From assembly GCA_949752745.1 (NCBI GenBank), contig OX457024.1, positions 110,598,219 to 110,662,218 of the forward strand: 64,000 nucleotides of DNA, written 5' to 3'. Origin of the DNA: Protula sp. h YS-2021 (taxonomy: Eukaryota; Annelida; Polychaeta; Sabellida; Serpulidae). The translations under genes were made by a program, and so were the position numbers. This document shows, one piece after another, positions 11,700-22,365 of the stretch; position 1 is the first letter of the stretch, and each line of letters starts with the position of its first letter. The notes under the pieces were generated by a model. The model searched no databases. It saw nothing but the letters and a program-made list of their open reading frames with translations, and was not told where the DNA came from.

Positions 11700-12720
11700 T
11701 CTTGACACAAAATGTTTAATGTGCGATGGATATCGCCCAAAAAAGAAAAAAATAAGACGGATGGACACGAGACACATTGAACCCTCCGTTGCACATCAAA
11801 ACTATATATACAACCTTCCTGTAAGATTTGGTGAAAATTCAATGAATTGTACTCGAGATTTCGTCCGGACAAAAAACGAATACGGACAGCCATACGGACC
11901 AGGGGAAAGACCGATAGCAAAGTCTTTAGGCAATATTGGCTGAGGGCTGAAAATTAAAAATAACCCTTCGTTGCACAGCTCTACCACTTGATCCTTCTAT
12001 GTGCAAAAGGGAATTGAATCGGTTGAATGATGCCGCAGATATGTCGTCTTCAAATTTCTTATACTTAAATCAAGTGCAAAAAAGTTTAAAATTTTTTACA
12101 AGTTTTCCAAAAAAAATCCAGAAATAATCCCTCGTTACACAGCTCTACCTATTGATCTTTCTTTGTGGTAAAGGAAGTTGAAATCGGTAGAACGGTGACG
12201 ATATATATCACGGAAAAACTCGTTATGGTTAAGTGAAGTAGAAAATTTTAAAAGTTTGATTATTTTTGCAATTTTCCCCGAAAATATCTAAAAAAATCAT
12301 CCTTCTTTGCACAGCTCCATCATGTAACCATTCTGTGTGAAAGAAAGAAACAGAAATTGGTTTAATTGTGCCATAGATATAGCGTGCACGAAAATTGGAC
12401 AGACGGACAAACGGGATAACACGTAACAAATTAAACCCCTCAATGCACATTTTACAATATCTATACTTTGTTTCTGTAAGGTTTGGTAAGGATTTGACGA
12501 GTAGTTTGTTAGATAACGTCCGGACAGAAAAGTTTAAAGTGAGGCGGACGGACAGGCGAATACGTAATAAAATGAGCTCCCCCGTTGCACATCTACATTA
12601 TATATGCTTTCTTCCTGTAAGGTTTGGCGAAGCTTTAATATATAGTTTTCGAGATATCGTCCGGACGTTATAATTTTACGGATAGACGAGCTGACTTACG
12701 GGCAGACCGATAGCATCCCG
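11700..12720 (+). repeat. Composite array of two short repeat families
   Basis: Family 1 has three units of about 165-175 bp starting near 11955, 12126 and 12296. Each opens with a variant of 'ccctcgttgcacagctcta' and is followed by 'gatctttctttgtg..aaag'. Family 2 has units near 11780, 12430 and 12575 with 'ttcctgtaaggtttggtgaag', 'gagatatcgtccggac' and '(ac)ggacagacgga'. ORFs across it (11657-11920, 12229-12450, 12395-12673) have no recognisable domain. It is repeated in copy B at 45470-46500 and absent from copy C. Confidence 0.75.
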
Positions 12721-12734
12721 ACAAAATTTTAGCG

Positions 12735-12915
12735 GATATTACACGTGTAAAATACGTGAGCAAAATGGGCAAGTTAGGTGTAATATTACGTGTATTTTGG
12801 CCATTTTGTTCATCGATAATGCGCGTAAAATACGCATATTTTCACACGTAAAAGTTTATACGCAGTTTACACGTAATTCTCAATAATTATTAAAGGCCTT
12901 TTACACGTGTTCTTT
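12735..12915 (+). repeat. ACACGTGT-rich inverted-repeat element
   Basis: Holds the perfect 12-bp palindrome TTACACGTGTAA (12740-12751). It also has an imperfect stem, TGAGCAAAATGG (12757-12768) against CCATTTTGTTCA (12801-12812), and several further ACACGT and ACGTGT boxes up to 12910. The same element in B (46510-46690) has the stem perfect. It may be the end of a small non-autonomous DNA transposon; no clear outer terminal repeats or target duplication were found. Confidence 0.5.
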
Positions 12916-12939
12916 CCAATGGATATTAAACGGACCTTT

Positions 12940-14290
12940 TGCATTTAATAACATTTAAACATGTAACCCTCTATGATGATTTCACTTTCACTCAATTGCT
13001 ATAATTAAAATATAAGAATCGAAAAATTTCAGTGTTTCATGAAAGAAGTACATAAAATGAAAAAAATGCAACAGCTATTTGAAGACTTTCATCTAACCTA
13101 TTTGCTTGTTTTGTTGTATGATGTTTACTGCGAATCTTACGATAGATATACCAGTGGAGGCATTGGGAATGTGAAGAAAATTTAGGGCAGAATGTTTTAG
13201 TTTTAAGCACAGTGCTAACAAAGCTTTTACTGTTGTTGTAGCTGTTCAGCACTTCTTTGCATTGATCTGCATATTAAGTATGCATAAAAAGTATGCAGAT
13301 TTTTATTCATTTTTAGAATGGGACTACGAAAATATGCACTGTTTGCAGGTAGTATTATTTACTTCAATAAATGCCTCGAGAAAATTTTAAGAATGTTGTC
13401 CTATTTGTGAAGTGCATCATTAAAAACAGTACCACGAGGACACTTTACGAATGTTGTGATATTGTTGCATGTGAGTGGTTCTTGATCAGTAAAACTCATA
13501 AGTTATCTTTTGGGATAAAACCTTAAATTTTAAGAAAAAATATACTATTTAAATAATTATTTTCTAATACACTTTATTTATTATTTGTTTTTTCTTCTGA
13601 GATGCTTTATAAATTCAGTGTTGATACATATCAAATATTTATATGTAGAGATCGCTTAAAGTATTAGCAAAACTTTTATTCACTAAGCTGTATGAATGGA
13701 TGCAAAATGTTTGACTGTAAAATGGCAGTTATTTTTAAATAAGCTTTAGGCTGCAACGATTGTTTATCAGTTGTCATCAACAAACTATTTCTAAAGTTGA
13801 TGACATTAATTTCAAGACATTATATGGTTTAAAAGCGGCCTCTCACAATTTGTCTGTATTTTATTGTTATCGGAATATAGACAATTGATCAACAGTTCTA
13901 ATTAAGAGTTTTTAAATGTCGGAAATAATTGTTGATATAAATTGTACATTAAAAAGATTAAATCTTGAATAATAATATAAATTTAAGTTATTCTGATTTA
14001 TATTTTATTTTCAAAATCAAATTTACGTAAATTTTTCAGATAATTTTTATAATTATTACTTTATGTCCATGAAAGGGCGTTTCCATTATCCTATGCTGAC
14101 CCCCTCCCATCCAGTCAGCAAATGGTTTATGTCTCAATTTGCAACGTACATAAATATTTTTTGTTCTCTGGGCTTTCGTTTCAAATACCATCTGACATAC
14201 AACTTACTTGTCTTCTTCTTATAATAGTGTGACACACATTTAAATGTTATATTTGCATTTATTTACATACTTACGTTAATTTTTCCTTCG
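12940..14290 (+). other. Upstream region of the Cys-rich gene, copy A
   Basis: No ORF of note. The block is shared with B (48905-50080) and, inverted and more diverged, with C (about 31180-32350). Its end at 14290-14307 is a pyrimidine-rich run ending in AG just before an ATG. It may contain an intron or promoter of the gene that follows; I cannot place an upstream exon. Confidence 0.5.
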
Positions 14291-14310
14291 TTCACTTGTT
14301 TCATTAGGAC
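14290..14310 (+). other. Probable 3' splice site before the Cys-rich gene
   Basis: A pyrimidine-rich run 'ttcacttgtttcattag' ends in AG at 14306-14307, four bases before ATG. The unrelated-by-spacing copy C has 'ttattgcttctttcag' at the same place, so the acceptor is conserved although the flanking bases changed. This suggests an intron in the 5' UTR. Confidence 0.5.
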
Positions 14311-14645
14311 ATGCTGTTTGCCAGGGCCCACACGATTACCATTCTGCTGTTAGTGGTTTGCCTCTACACTGTGGCCCTAGGGGCCTCGAATTCCCTACAA
14401 GAAGAAAAATATATATTGAACTCCTTGCAAAGCATGGCGGTCGAAATGGTAGTCGACCTCTTTACTACGCCTCTAGTCCGAAGGAGGGGAGGCATCCTTG
14501 AAAATGGAAGCAAAATGATGATCCCAATAAAATAGACAACCATGCGAAAAGCTTGTCAGAGCAGCCAGTTATGTGATTACTATGGGTATTCGTATTAATG
14601 TTGTTATAAAGAGGCCGGAAGCTGGGACTACTGCTGTAGTGGGGA
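14311..14645 (+). pseudogene. Secreted Cys-rich peptide, broken copy A
   Basis: Opens with a clear signal peptide (hydrophobic run TITILLLVVCLYTVALGA) nearly identical to the intact copy at 30746-31141. After about 35 codons the frame is lost and the ORF ends at 14535. Beyond that, relic coding for the first Cys repeat can still be aligned in another frame (14560-14645), ending at the CCSGD motif, where the polymerase element begins. The start at 14311 follows a probable 3' splice site (AG at 14306-14307). Confidence 0.75.
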
Positions 14646-14698
14646 TATTGAGAATATTGAGCCGCGGCAAAGAGAACGGCAACCAGGAGCCAAGCTCC

Positions 14699-15140
14699 TT
14701 ACTGGTTTAGGCAGCGAATATCAGCCAGTCCTGCAGCGGTCTGAGTTGTTGCGACATCTGCCTTCCGCTTAGCAGGATATACTTTGTTGCTGCACCACAT
14801 GTGATGCAGTCCAGGCAGTATTCGTGGCGCATAGCAGCTAGGTAGGCGTAATGGCATACACAGAAGATGCAGCTTTGGTGATTGCACACTGTAGAAGTTG
14901 CCCGATCATTGCCCAGGAAGGTGTTTCAGCCAAATAAGTCGTCAATATCATGAAATAAGAAGTACTGGCTCCATTCCGGGTACTCCTTCTCCTCCAGAGT
15001 CAACGGTACTTCGTCACCAAGCAGTCAAATGCTTATCTATGTCAAAGGTGACTTCCATTTGGACTGTGGATAGCAGTGAAGCGAAGTTTTCCATATACAT
15101 ATGTCGCCCCTGCCCCTTAGGAGAGGAATATATAGCAAAG
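14699..15140 (-). pseudogene. Small Cys-rich minus-strand ORF, copy A (broken)
   Basis: The 3' half (14707-14889) codes for 'CNHQSCIFCVCHYAYLAAM...CITCGAATKYI', with paired CxxC motifs that suggest a zinc-binding fold. The N-terminal half seen in B (50577-50870) is mostly deleted here. I do not recognise the family. It is divergent from the plus-strand ORF that begins near 15227. Confidence 0.4.
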
Positions 15141-15226
15141 TTTAGCTTCGTATTCATATTACATGATATGTCGGACCTCTCCCCCCAGGAGAGGAAAGCA
15201 AAGCAAAATTTACCTTTCTATACATA

Positions 15227-15580
15227 TTGCATGATACTATTGACAATGGTGTAGAAATAGGAGGTAAACACCCATTTACAACATTCCAATACGACCAACA
15301 AATGGCTTCAACTGACAAGAAAATCACAGTGCTGAGGCACGGCCGTCCAGCAACACTGATAGCAACGTGTTACAAGTGCTGGGTGTGGCTAGAATATGCA
15401 GGGTACAAGTTTGCAGCGACGTTGCCTGGGCCGGAGTGTACAGACTGCTGATGGTGTGGCGCGACACTCGAAAGCATGACTTATTACAACCGCCACCCCT
15501 TCAAGTGTGCAGGAAGGCCGCTCACCATACAACAGTACTACAGGCACCAATGCGATTGTGGGAACCCAACATGTTGGTGA
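15227..15580 (+). pseudogene. Cys/Trp-rich small protein, copy A (nonsense)
   Basis: Same protein as B 50876-51298. It has a TGA at 15449-15451 where B has TGG, within the CTDCWWC cluster, and then reads on in frame to the shared end 'GNPTCW' at 15580. Amino acids differ from B at several places (for example R/P, F/S, L/F, D/H), so neither copy looks under strong constraint now. Family unknown. Confidence 0.5.
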
Positions 15581-15744
15581 AGAGCCAACTACTAAAAGTT
15601 TTGGCCCTTCTAAGGACCACCCCTCTTACGAAATAACGCTAGTCAGTCTATGTATGTCTTTGTGTGTGTCTCTGTGTGTGGGTGTATAAAAAGACGTCTG
15701 AGAACACATTTCAGCATATCAGTTCAAGCAATTGATGCGACAAC

Positions 15745-16090
15745 AATGGCAGCTAGTTCAATATGAGATACACCAGTCCCCTGCCATGAATGCAATGTGG
15801 ATTTTCCATCAATGGAATTGTTTGAAGCACATACATACATATATACAAGCTGAGATGAAAACTGTAGTGAAACGTGCTCATGAAGAGCTTGCTCAGGAGA
15901 AGGAAGCAAAAAGATGAAAGGCGCAACAAGATGGCAGAACGATGGCAGCCAGTTCAGACACACCAGTCCTCGGACTGAAGGTTTAGTCTCGACGAAAACG
16001 CGCAGGAAAAACGGTTTGAGACAATGGAACGGATTTTCTGCCTGAAATACGACAGCAAGAGAACCGTAGTAAGACACATTTGTTGGAGAC
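15745..16090 (+). pseudogene. Zinc-finger N-terminal region of the polymerase gene, copy A
   Basis: Relic of 'CHECNVDFPS' followed by a His pair, a C2H2-type finger, then a charged helix-like region and 'AQEKRFETMERI'. C2H2 fingers before polymerase B are common in Polinton-type proteins. Most of the second repeat present in B (51670-51800) is missing here. Several stops break the frame. Confidence 0.45.
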
Positions 16091-16329
16091 CTTAAACCAT
16101 GGAATGAAATGGTACATTGTAGTACATGCTCGCTTCAAGACAATGACGGCGTGTCATGACAGAACAAGTGAATAGTGCATTTATCAGCAGTCCAACATAT
16201 GCAGCATACAATCCAGCTGATATTGAAAAGGACTTGTCAGCCTATAAAATGTGTTTACTAAGTTTGACGAACATGAATGACAAGGCTCTAGCTGGATGCT
16301 TGATAATATATACTGTACATTGAAGTACA

Positions 16330-18728
16330 GCGCCTCTGGAAGCAAGCAGTTTAATCCCACTGCAGAAGAAAGTGAGGAATACGAAGGGTGTGTTAAACAT
16401 TAAGAATAAAAGTAACAAGTGTTCCTTATGGTCAGTACTGGCTCACCTTCACCCTCTTCAGAACAACCCACAACTCGCGAATCAATACAAACCATTTGAG
16501 AAGGAATTAAAAGTAAAGGGCATGACATTTCCCACACCGATTACCGACATTCCAAAGTTTGAAAAGGAGAACGAGGTGTCCATCAACGTGTTTGGATATG
16601 AACAAGATGTGGTTGTTTCGATACAACTCAGTCGAAACGTCAGTGCGAGAGAAATCAACTTACATCTGATTAGCAATGCCAAGAAAAAGCATTACTGCTT
16701 CATCAAGAATTTCAGCAGACTTATGTCTTATCGTACCAAGCATAAGACTACAGTTTTTTATTATTTCAACTGTCTTCACGGGATTATACGACAAGATCTT
16801 TTAGATGAGGATCGTGAAGTGTGTGGCAGGCATGGAGCATGTTTATCATTCCCCAAGGAACCTAGCATTAAGTTCAAGAATGTATCCAAAAAACAACGAG
16901 CACCTTTTGTGATTTATGCTGGCATTGAATGGTTCACGCAAAAGCATGAAGGGGATAGGTATCAGCATCATCGCCCAAACAGATTTGCCTATGTGGTTGT
17001 CAGCCAGTATTACACATACGCACCAGTCGTGTATCTGAAACACAGTGCTCTGACAGTCTTTTAGACCATATGGTCAACGAGCGTGATCGTATTGTGCGTG
17101 GTTTAGAGCAACCAAATGATATGGTGATGACTTGTGAGGACCGAGAGACTTTTAAGAATGCTGTCGATTGCTACATTTGTCATGAGCCTCTAGGAGCGGA
17201 TCATGTCAGAGATCATGATCATATCAATTGCAAATACCACAGAACAGCGCATAATAAATGCAACTTGCAATTTCAACTTAGAAAGTATCGGCAGGGGGAT
17301 AAAGATTCTTTTATCATTCCTGTGTTTTTCTACAATTTACGAGGCTATGACGTTCATCTGATCATGGAGGAAATTGGTAAATTCAAAGATGAAACAATTA
17401 TGGTCTTTGAGAAATATATTGCTTTTACCATGAGCAATCTGAAATTTACGGACATGACTTCTCACATTACGATGGTGACCAACAAGATTTGCTGCTGAAA
17501 GGGAGTGTACCCCTATGATTACGTGGACCAACCATCCAAGTTTGCTGAAACGCAGCTACCGTTAGAGGACGCGTTTTACAGTCAGTTCATCGAAGAGGTC
17601 ATTAACGATGAAGATTATGCTCACGCGCTGAAGGTGTGGGATACATTCAACTGTATCACATTCGGTGAATACGGATGTACTACTGCTGGCCGACGTGTTT
17701 GAAAATTGTCGTCAAGTATGCCTCAACAAGTGTGAATTGGATCCTTCTCATTTATGTACAGCGCCAGGACTGTCGTGGAATGCTATGTTAAAAGCAACAA
17801 AGTTGAAGTTGAAATTAATCGCAGACATTGATATGTACCAAATGGTTGAACAAGGCATACGTGGAGTAATATCTGTGATCACGCACAAGTATGCGAAAGC
17901 AAATAGCCCCCACGTAACAGCTTACAATTCTGATATACCAAACAACTACCTGATGTACCTGACGCAAACAGCCTGTATGGCTGGACCATGTCGCAAAGCA
18001 TGCTACAAAGAGGAATTATGTGGGTGAGAATGCCTAGATTTCATGGATGTGGCTGAAGATGAGGAGGTTTGATTTATTTTGGAAGTGTATTTAGAATACT
18101 CACATTCAATCCATGATCGTCATATTCACTACACAGTGGCTTCAGAAAGGAAATGTGTCAAAGTTGGAAAATTGTCAGGGCACAGTCAGAAGCTACGGAA
18201 AAATCTGAATATGAAAGGCAAACCTAGTGTAAAGCTCATTACTAACCTATGTAATAAGAAGAAATATGTGCGACATTATAGGAATTTGCAGCAGTACGTC
18301 TCACCGGGGTTGAAAGTCACCAAAGTGCATCATGCCATCATGTTTGAACTGAGAAAATGGTTGGAGAAATACAATACCTTGAACACGGAAAAGAGAAAAT
18401 TAGCTAAGAACATGTTTGAGAAGACTTCTTCAAACTCATGAACAACTCTGTGTTTAGCAACACCATGGGAAATGTGAGAAAGCGAACCAATGTTGAATTT
18501 GTTCACAAGGAAGAGCGGTTTAAGAAACTCGTGGCCAAAACCTTCTTTCCACAAATTCAGAATTTTCAACGAAGATTTGACTGCCGTACATTTCGTAAAG
18601 TGGATTTGCTTCTGGATAAACCCATTCAAGTCGACTTCACCATTCCCGACTTGAGCGAAGTGCTTATGTTTACAATTACATCATGGCTGAGTATAAATAC
18701 AAAGTTGTTTCTCAGCGACACAGACAGT
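16330..18728 (+). pseudogene. Protein-primed DNA polymerase B (Polinton type), copy A main part
   Basis: Fragments in order: 16372-17064 ('SLWSVLAHLHP', 'ITDIPKFEKENEVSINVFGYE', 'FVIYAGIEWF', where the usual exonuclease Asp is Gly); 17070-17498 (zinc-binding 'CYICHEPLGADHVRDHDH', 'HNKCNLQFQLR', then ExoII-like 'FFYNLRGYDVHLI'); 17505-17702; 17665-18027 ('LLLADVFENCRQVCL', 'APGLSWNAMLKAT', 'GIRGVISVITHKYAKAN'); 18079-18441; and 18438-18728 ('NNSVFSNTMGNVRKR', then DTDS at 18717-18728). Lesions include a lost T at about 17058, a 1-nt shift near 17498 shared with B, about 23 bp deleted near 17672, and a lost base in motif A near 17955. The protein would replicate a linear element genome. Confidence 0.85.
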
Positions 18729-18904
18729 ACCTATAAATACTGTCTTGATACAGCAAACCCCTTTGGTTCTTCAGGCACCGACCAGACTTCAACACGCGTT
18801 TTGACGATTAGAGTGCTACGCGCTCTGTCTGGCTAGGGTGATCATTCCTAACTACCTCCGGCGTGGCACGCTATATCTAACTATCTGTCCACGCTGATCT
18901 ATCT

Positions 18905-19540
18905 TCACTAGCAAAATTCCGTCGTATTCGTTTGATTTCGTCTCTTAGTTCCATGTGTTTTCCCCCGGCCAATGCTCATCCTGGCCCAGACAATCTGCTC
19001 TTTGGAGAGCCCACTAGACCAGTAGATGTCTCCTGGGACTGCCTCCGCAATTACAGTTCTTGCCTCTAGGAGTATACGTTTATATGCGGGTACGTCTCTT
19101 TCTTTCGCTCTAATTATTTCCCTCATGACGTCTAGCTTCTCATTATCCCAGGATTGCTCAGCAGGTAATCTCTTCCCTAGTCTCTTGGCAGCACATGCTC
19201 TCGTCTGCTTACATATATTCTCTGCAAGCCGGTCTCGGCCGTAGAACTTCTGCTTAATGAACTGGTACGCGTGTTCAGAGGACCGGAATCTGCGTTCAAA
19301 CACTGTCACTTGGCATGGGTAGAAATTACTTAGGACGTCGTCTTTGCCTTTAAATGGTGTTACGTCGGTTAATGGTGTGGTTAGGCGCATCGGACATCTT
19401 TCTGCTAGCGTCTGATGTTCGGTTGATCTGCAGACTTTGCACATCTGACTCTCCCGAGCATCAGAAATCACGGGATGAAGCAGCTGTGTGGCTTCAGGGG
19501 AGTTTGTTGCTACTTCTGCTGTCGATCTTTCGCCTTTCTT
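18905..19540 (-). pseudogene. NADAR (YbiA-like) domain at the C-terminus of the R2-type LINE
   Basis: The frame continues from the endonuclease region across one TGA (19541-19543). First comes a knuckle-like 'CKVCRSTEHQTLAERC' (C-x2-C-x4-H-x6-C). Then, by residue number in the 187-residue ORF ending at 18908: 'PFKGKDDVLSNFYPC' (39-53), 'FRSSEHAYQFIKQKF' (62-76), 'AAKRLGKRLP' (94-103), 'W..EKLDVMREIIRAK' (108-123), 'ARTVIAEAVPGDIYWSSGL' (137-155). The closing NADAR signature WPGEN and 'MELRDEIKRIR' follow but are split between frames near 18960. These are the conserved NADAR blocks. Known NADAR enzymes cleave the N-glycosidic bond of ADP-ribosylated guanine or related riboflavin/NAD metabolites. 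The role in a LINE is inference. Confidence 0.8.
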
Positions 19541-20510
19541 TCACCATATCCATAGCGATGCAGATTCCGCTCTTTTCCCGGCTTCGTTAATCACGTTACG
19601 CCTTTCTTTGCCAACGATGCCTAATGTCTTCCACGCTCTCCATAGCGAATTTCATTGGTAACCTCGGCAGCCTACTTCAACGGGAAAGCATCATGTCTTC
19701 CAACCGTTTGCTAGGCACTGGTCGGTTAGCTCTGTGTACTTTCTCTCGTAGGCCTCCTCTATCCTGTCTTCCCATGGAATGGTTAGCTCTATAATGACGC
19801 AAATTCGCTGCTTACTGGAGAAGATTACGACATCTGGTCTTAAATTCGTCACAGCAATTTCTTCAGGGAACCTTAGCTGCCATTTGAGGTCAGTTAGCAG
19901 CTTTCAGTAGTCCGCCATGGTGAGTATCCCATTTGCTGTTTTGTATGTACTTGCTCGTATCATCTGAGAGCTCCTCTGGTTACCCCTGACATATGTGATG
20001 AATCTCGGCTTAGAACTGGCGGGCTTTCTCTGTCGCGCTATCTCCAGACTTCCTACTAATACCTCCAGCACCTGATCATGACGCCATTTATATTTTCCTA
20101 ATGTATGAGCTTTGCTGCATGAGCTCAGAATGTGCTCTAGAGTCGCTCGACGTCCACATGCGTCACATGCTGGGTCATCTTTCAGTCCACATATTGCTAG
20201 GTTACTTGGCGTAGGCAACACGTCCCTGTGCCCTTAGGCTCACAGCTTTTGCTTTCCTTGCTTCCTCTTCCTGGTTCCTTATTTGGGGTTGCACCATTCC
20301 TCTTCGCTGGTCGTTCGATGCTTTGCTCCATTGGGAGCGAGTAATGCATCCTAGGCCCAAGCGGTTCCTAGTTGCCATCCCCACAATGTCACTATGTCTC
20401 AAACATGACTCAGCTTCCTCCAGGGCTTCCTGAGCTTGCCAATTCTTTCCTGTCCTTACTTCCACCCCTGCCTCACAGACTTTCTTGTCCCTGTAGTCTC
20501 TGACGGTCAT
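19541..20510 (-). pseudogene. CCHC knuckle and restriction-like endonuclease of the R2-type LINE
   Basis: 20202-20510 holds the post-thumb region ('GVEVRTGKNWQAQEALEEAE'). 19904-20221 holds the knuckle 'CDACGRRATLEHILSSC', that is C-x2-C-x7-H-x4-C, followed by 'KWRHDQVL'. Past a frame break the endonuclease core follows: RPD at 19832-19840, then 14 residues, then ELTIPWEDRIEEAYERKYTE (Glu codon 19787-19789), and later 'PVEVGCRG'. PD-x(12-14)-E is the metal-binding pattern of the R2-family endonuclease, which nicks the target DNA for target-primed reverse transcription. TGA codons at 19691-19693 and 19541-19543 interrupt it. Confidence 0.85.
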
Positions 20511-22365
20511 GGCTGCATACTTTTGTCACCTTGAATTCTTCCACCAGAGACGTCACGGGTGGCTGGAGCACGCTTCCTGTGCTGTACAATGCTATACTTG
20601 TAAGCCTACGGAGAACATTAAGCCACTTTAGGAGGTAGGTGCTTATCCTTCTTTCTATTTTCTCAACGGTAGATAGCGGGAAGTCATACACAAAGAGTGG
20701 CCATATTAGTCTCGGCAATATTCCGTGTTGGTAACACCACGCTTTGTATGTGCCATGTAGTCCACTTTTCTCGACTTCCTTTATCCACTTCTCTGTCTGC
20801 CGAACGGTCTCATCTATACTATCCTTGTCTTTTCCCGTGTTGTTGAACAATTTGCCTAAACATTTGATGCCTAAACGTTTTTCCTTCACGGTGGGTATCG
20901 CGTGGCCGTTTATCTTGAATGTAATTTGCTTCGGCTTGCCGTTCTTAATGACGAGACTTCTGGACTTAGTCGGCTTAAACTTCATCCGTGCCCAAGTAAA
21001 GATGGCTACCAGGCCGTCTAGCATCCAACGTCCTTGATGAATAGTACGTGTCATTATGGTCATGTCGTCCATGAAGGCTCTGGTGGGCGGCTGGACAGTT
21101 CCTGAAGCTGAGACAGCGCCCCTTGACCTGTTCTCTTTACTCTTTGCAAGAAGGTTAACGGCCGCTGCAAATACAATCACCGATATAGTGCATCCGGTTA
21201 TGATCCCTATTTCAAGGTTTTGCCACTAGGTTGTATAATTCCAGACAGAGAAACGCATTATGAAGTTCTCGTAGTACTTGTTTAGCATATTCCTTATCTT
21301 CGGAGGAACGTGGTAACGCTCGAGGGTCAACTCAACCAGTTTATTGGGTATGGTTCCATGGGCATTTGTGAGATCTAGCCAAATAACTGCTAGCTCACCG
21401 TGGTTGGTCCTTGCTTCTTTGATAATTTGTGTAACAACGCTTATGTGTTCGATGCATCCGGAAACTCCAGGTATGCCTCCTTTCTGCACAGAAGTGTCAA
21501 TGGAGCCGTTGATTAAGAGGTATTTTGTCATTCGCTTAGCAAGTATTGACAAAAATAACTTGCCCTCGACGTTTAACAGCGAGATTGTTCTGAATTGCTT
21601 GATTTCTGTCGACTTCTCTTCCTTAAGAGCGAAATTTCCTTCGGATGTTAACCAGCTTTTTGACATCCTTCCCCTTCGCTAAATCATCTTAATCATGTGG
21701 AAAAGTCGTTACTGAAGCTTGGGGCAGTTCTTATAGACCCGGTAAGGGATTCCGTTCGGACCAGGGGATATGCCCGCCCTGGCCTTCTTTAACACATCCT
21801 GTAACTCTCTGAACTTTAGAAGTCCGTCATCGAACAGGTCGCGAGGTTCAGCAGGTCTCAACAGAGTATCATTTTCTTCTAGATCTTGTGCTCTTTGAGG
21901 GCCACTTTAGGTGAGTCGAAGGTATTCCTCAACTTCTTCCCGAGGTTTCTCTAGGTTACCACTTCGTTTATCACCGAGCATCTTTGACATGTAATGGAAG
22001 GGGTTTGATGTGAAGCGTGCGCGCTTCGTCTCCTCTCCCTTCTCTTCCGTCTATGGTTTTTTCTGCGAGCTTGAGTGACCTTAGTTTTACTCTGTTAAGC
22101 AGCGTTAGCTCTGCAAATGCTATCCTTTCCTGCGGTGAGGCGGACTTATTGCGCTTACGGAGGTTTTTCAAGTCGCTACGAAGCTGTCTCATGTCGTTTT
22201 CTCTTCTATTTGGTGTTGGAGCAGTAGCACCAGGCTTTGCTTGTTTGACACCAAAGATATCTTTGAAGACACTGTATGCCATCTTGCGGTCTACGTCCCC
22301 CTTCAATGAGGCCTCCAGGATACCTTCTAATTGGTCGTCTAGATTGGACCACCACATCTTGTCAC
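20473..22365 (-). pseudogene. Reverse transcriptase of the R2-type LINE
   Basis: N-terminal linker '[20 protein letters not shown]' (ORF ending 21971), then 'KKARAGISPGPNGIPYRVYK' (about 21760), then an ORF 21226-21666 with 'FRTISLLNVEGKLFLSILAKR', 'VQKGGIPGVSGCIEH' and 'VIWLDLTNAHGTIP', then 20473-21180 with 'RAFMDDMTIMTRT' (catalytic FMDD intact), 'WARMKFKPTKSRSLVI' and the thumb region 'YQHGILPRLIWPLFVYDFPL'. These are the signatures of a widespread animal LINE family whose polymerase is followed by a restriction-like endonuclease. Frame breaks lie near 21970-21670, 21225-21180 and 20500. Confidence 0.85.

Larger units (their letters stand above)
18729..22365 (-). mobile_element. R2-type LINE with restriction-like endonuclease and NADAR domain
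   Basis: A 3.64-kb minus-strand insertion found only in copy A. The empty site is B 57784/57790. It enters directly after the codons for DTDS in the polymerase gene and replaces about 6 bp ('ctatgt') of the empty site; no target-site duplication is evident. Domain order on the minus strand: N-terminal linker, RT with FMDD, CCHC knuckle, PD-(D/E)xK-like endonuclease, short linker, NADAR. No LTRs and no AP endonuclease. The 3' end lies at the left (near 18729). Stops at 19541-19543 and 19691-19693, plus frame breaks, show that this copy is inactive. Confidence 0.85.
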
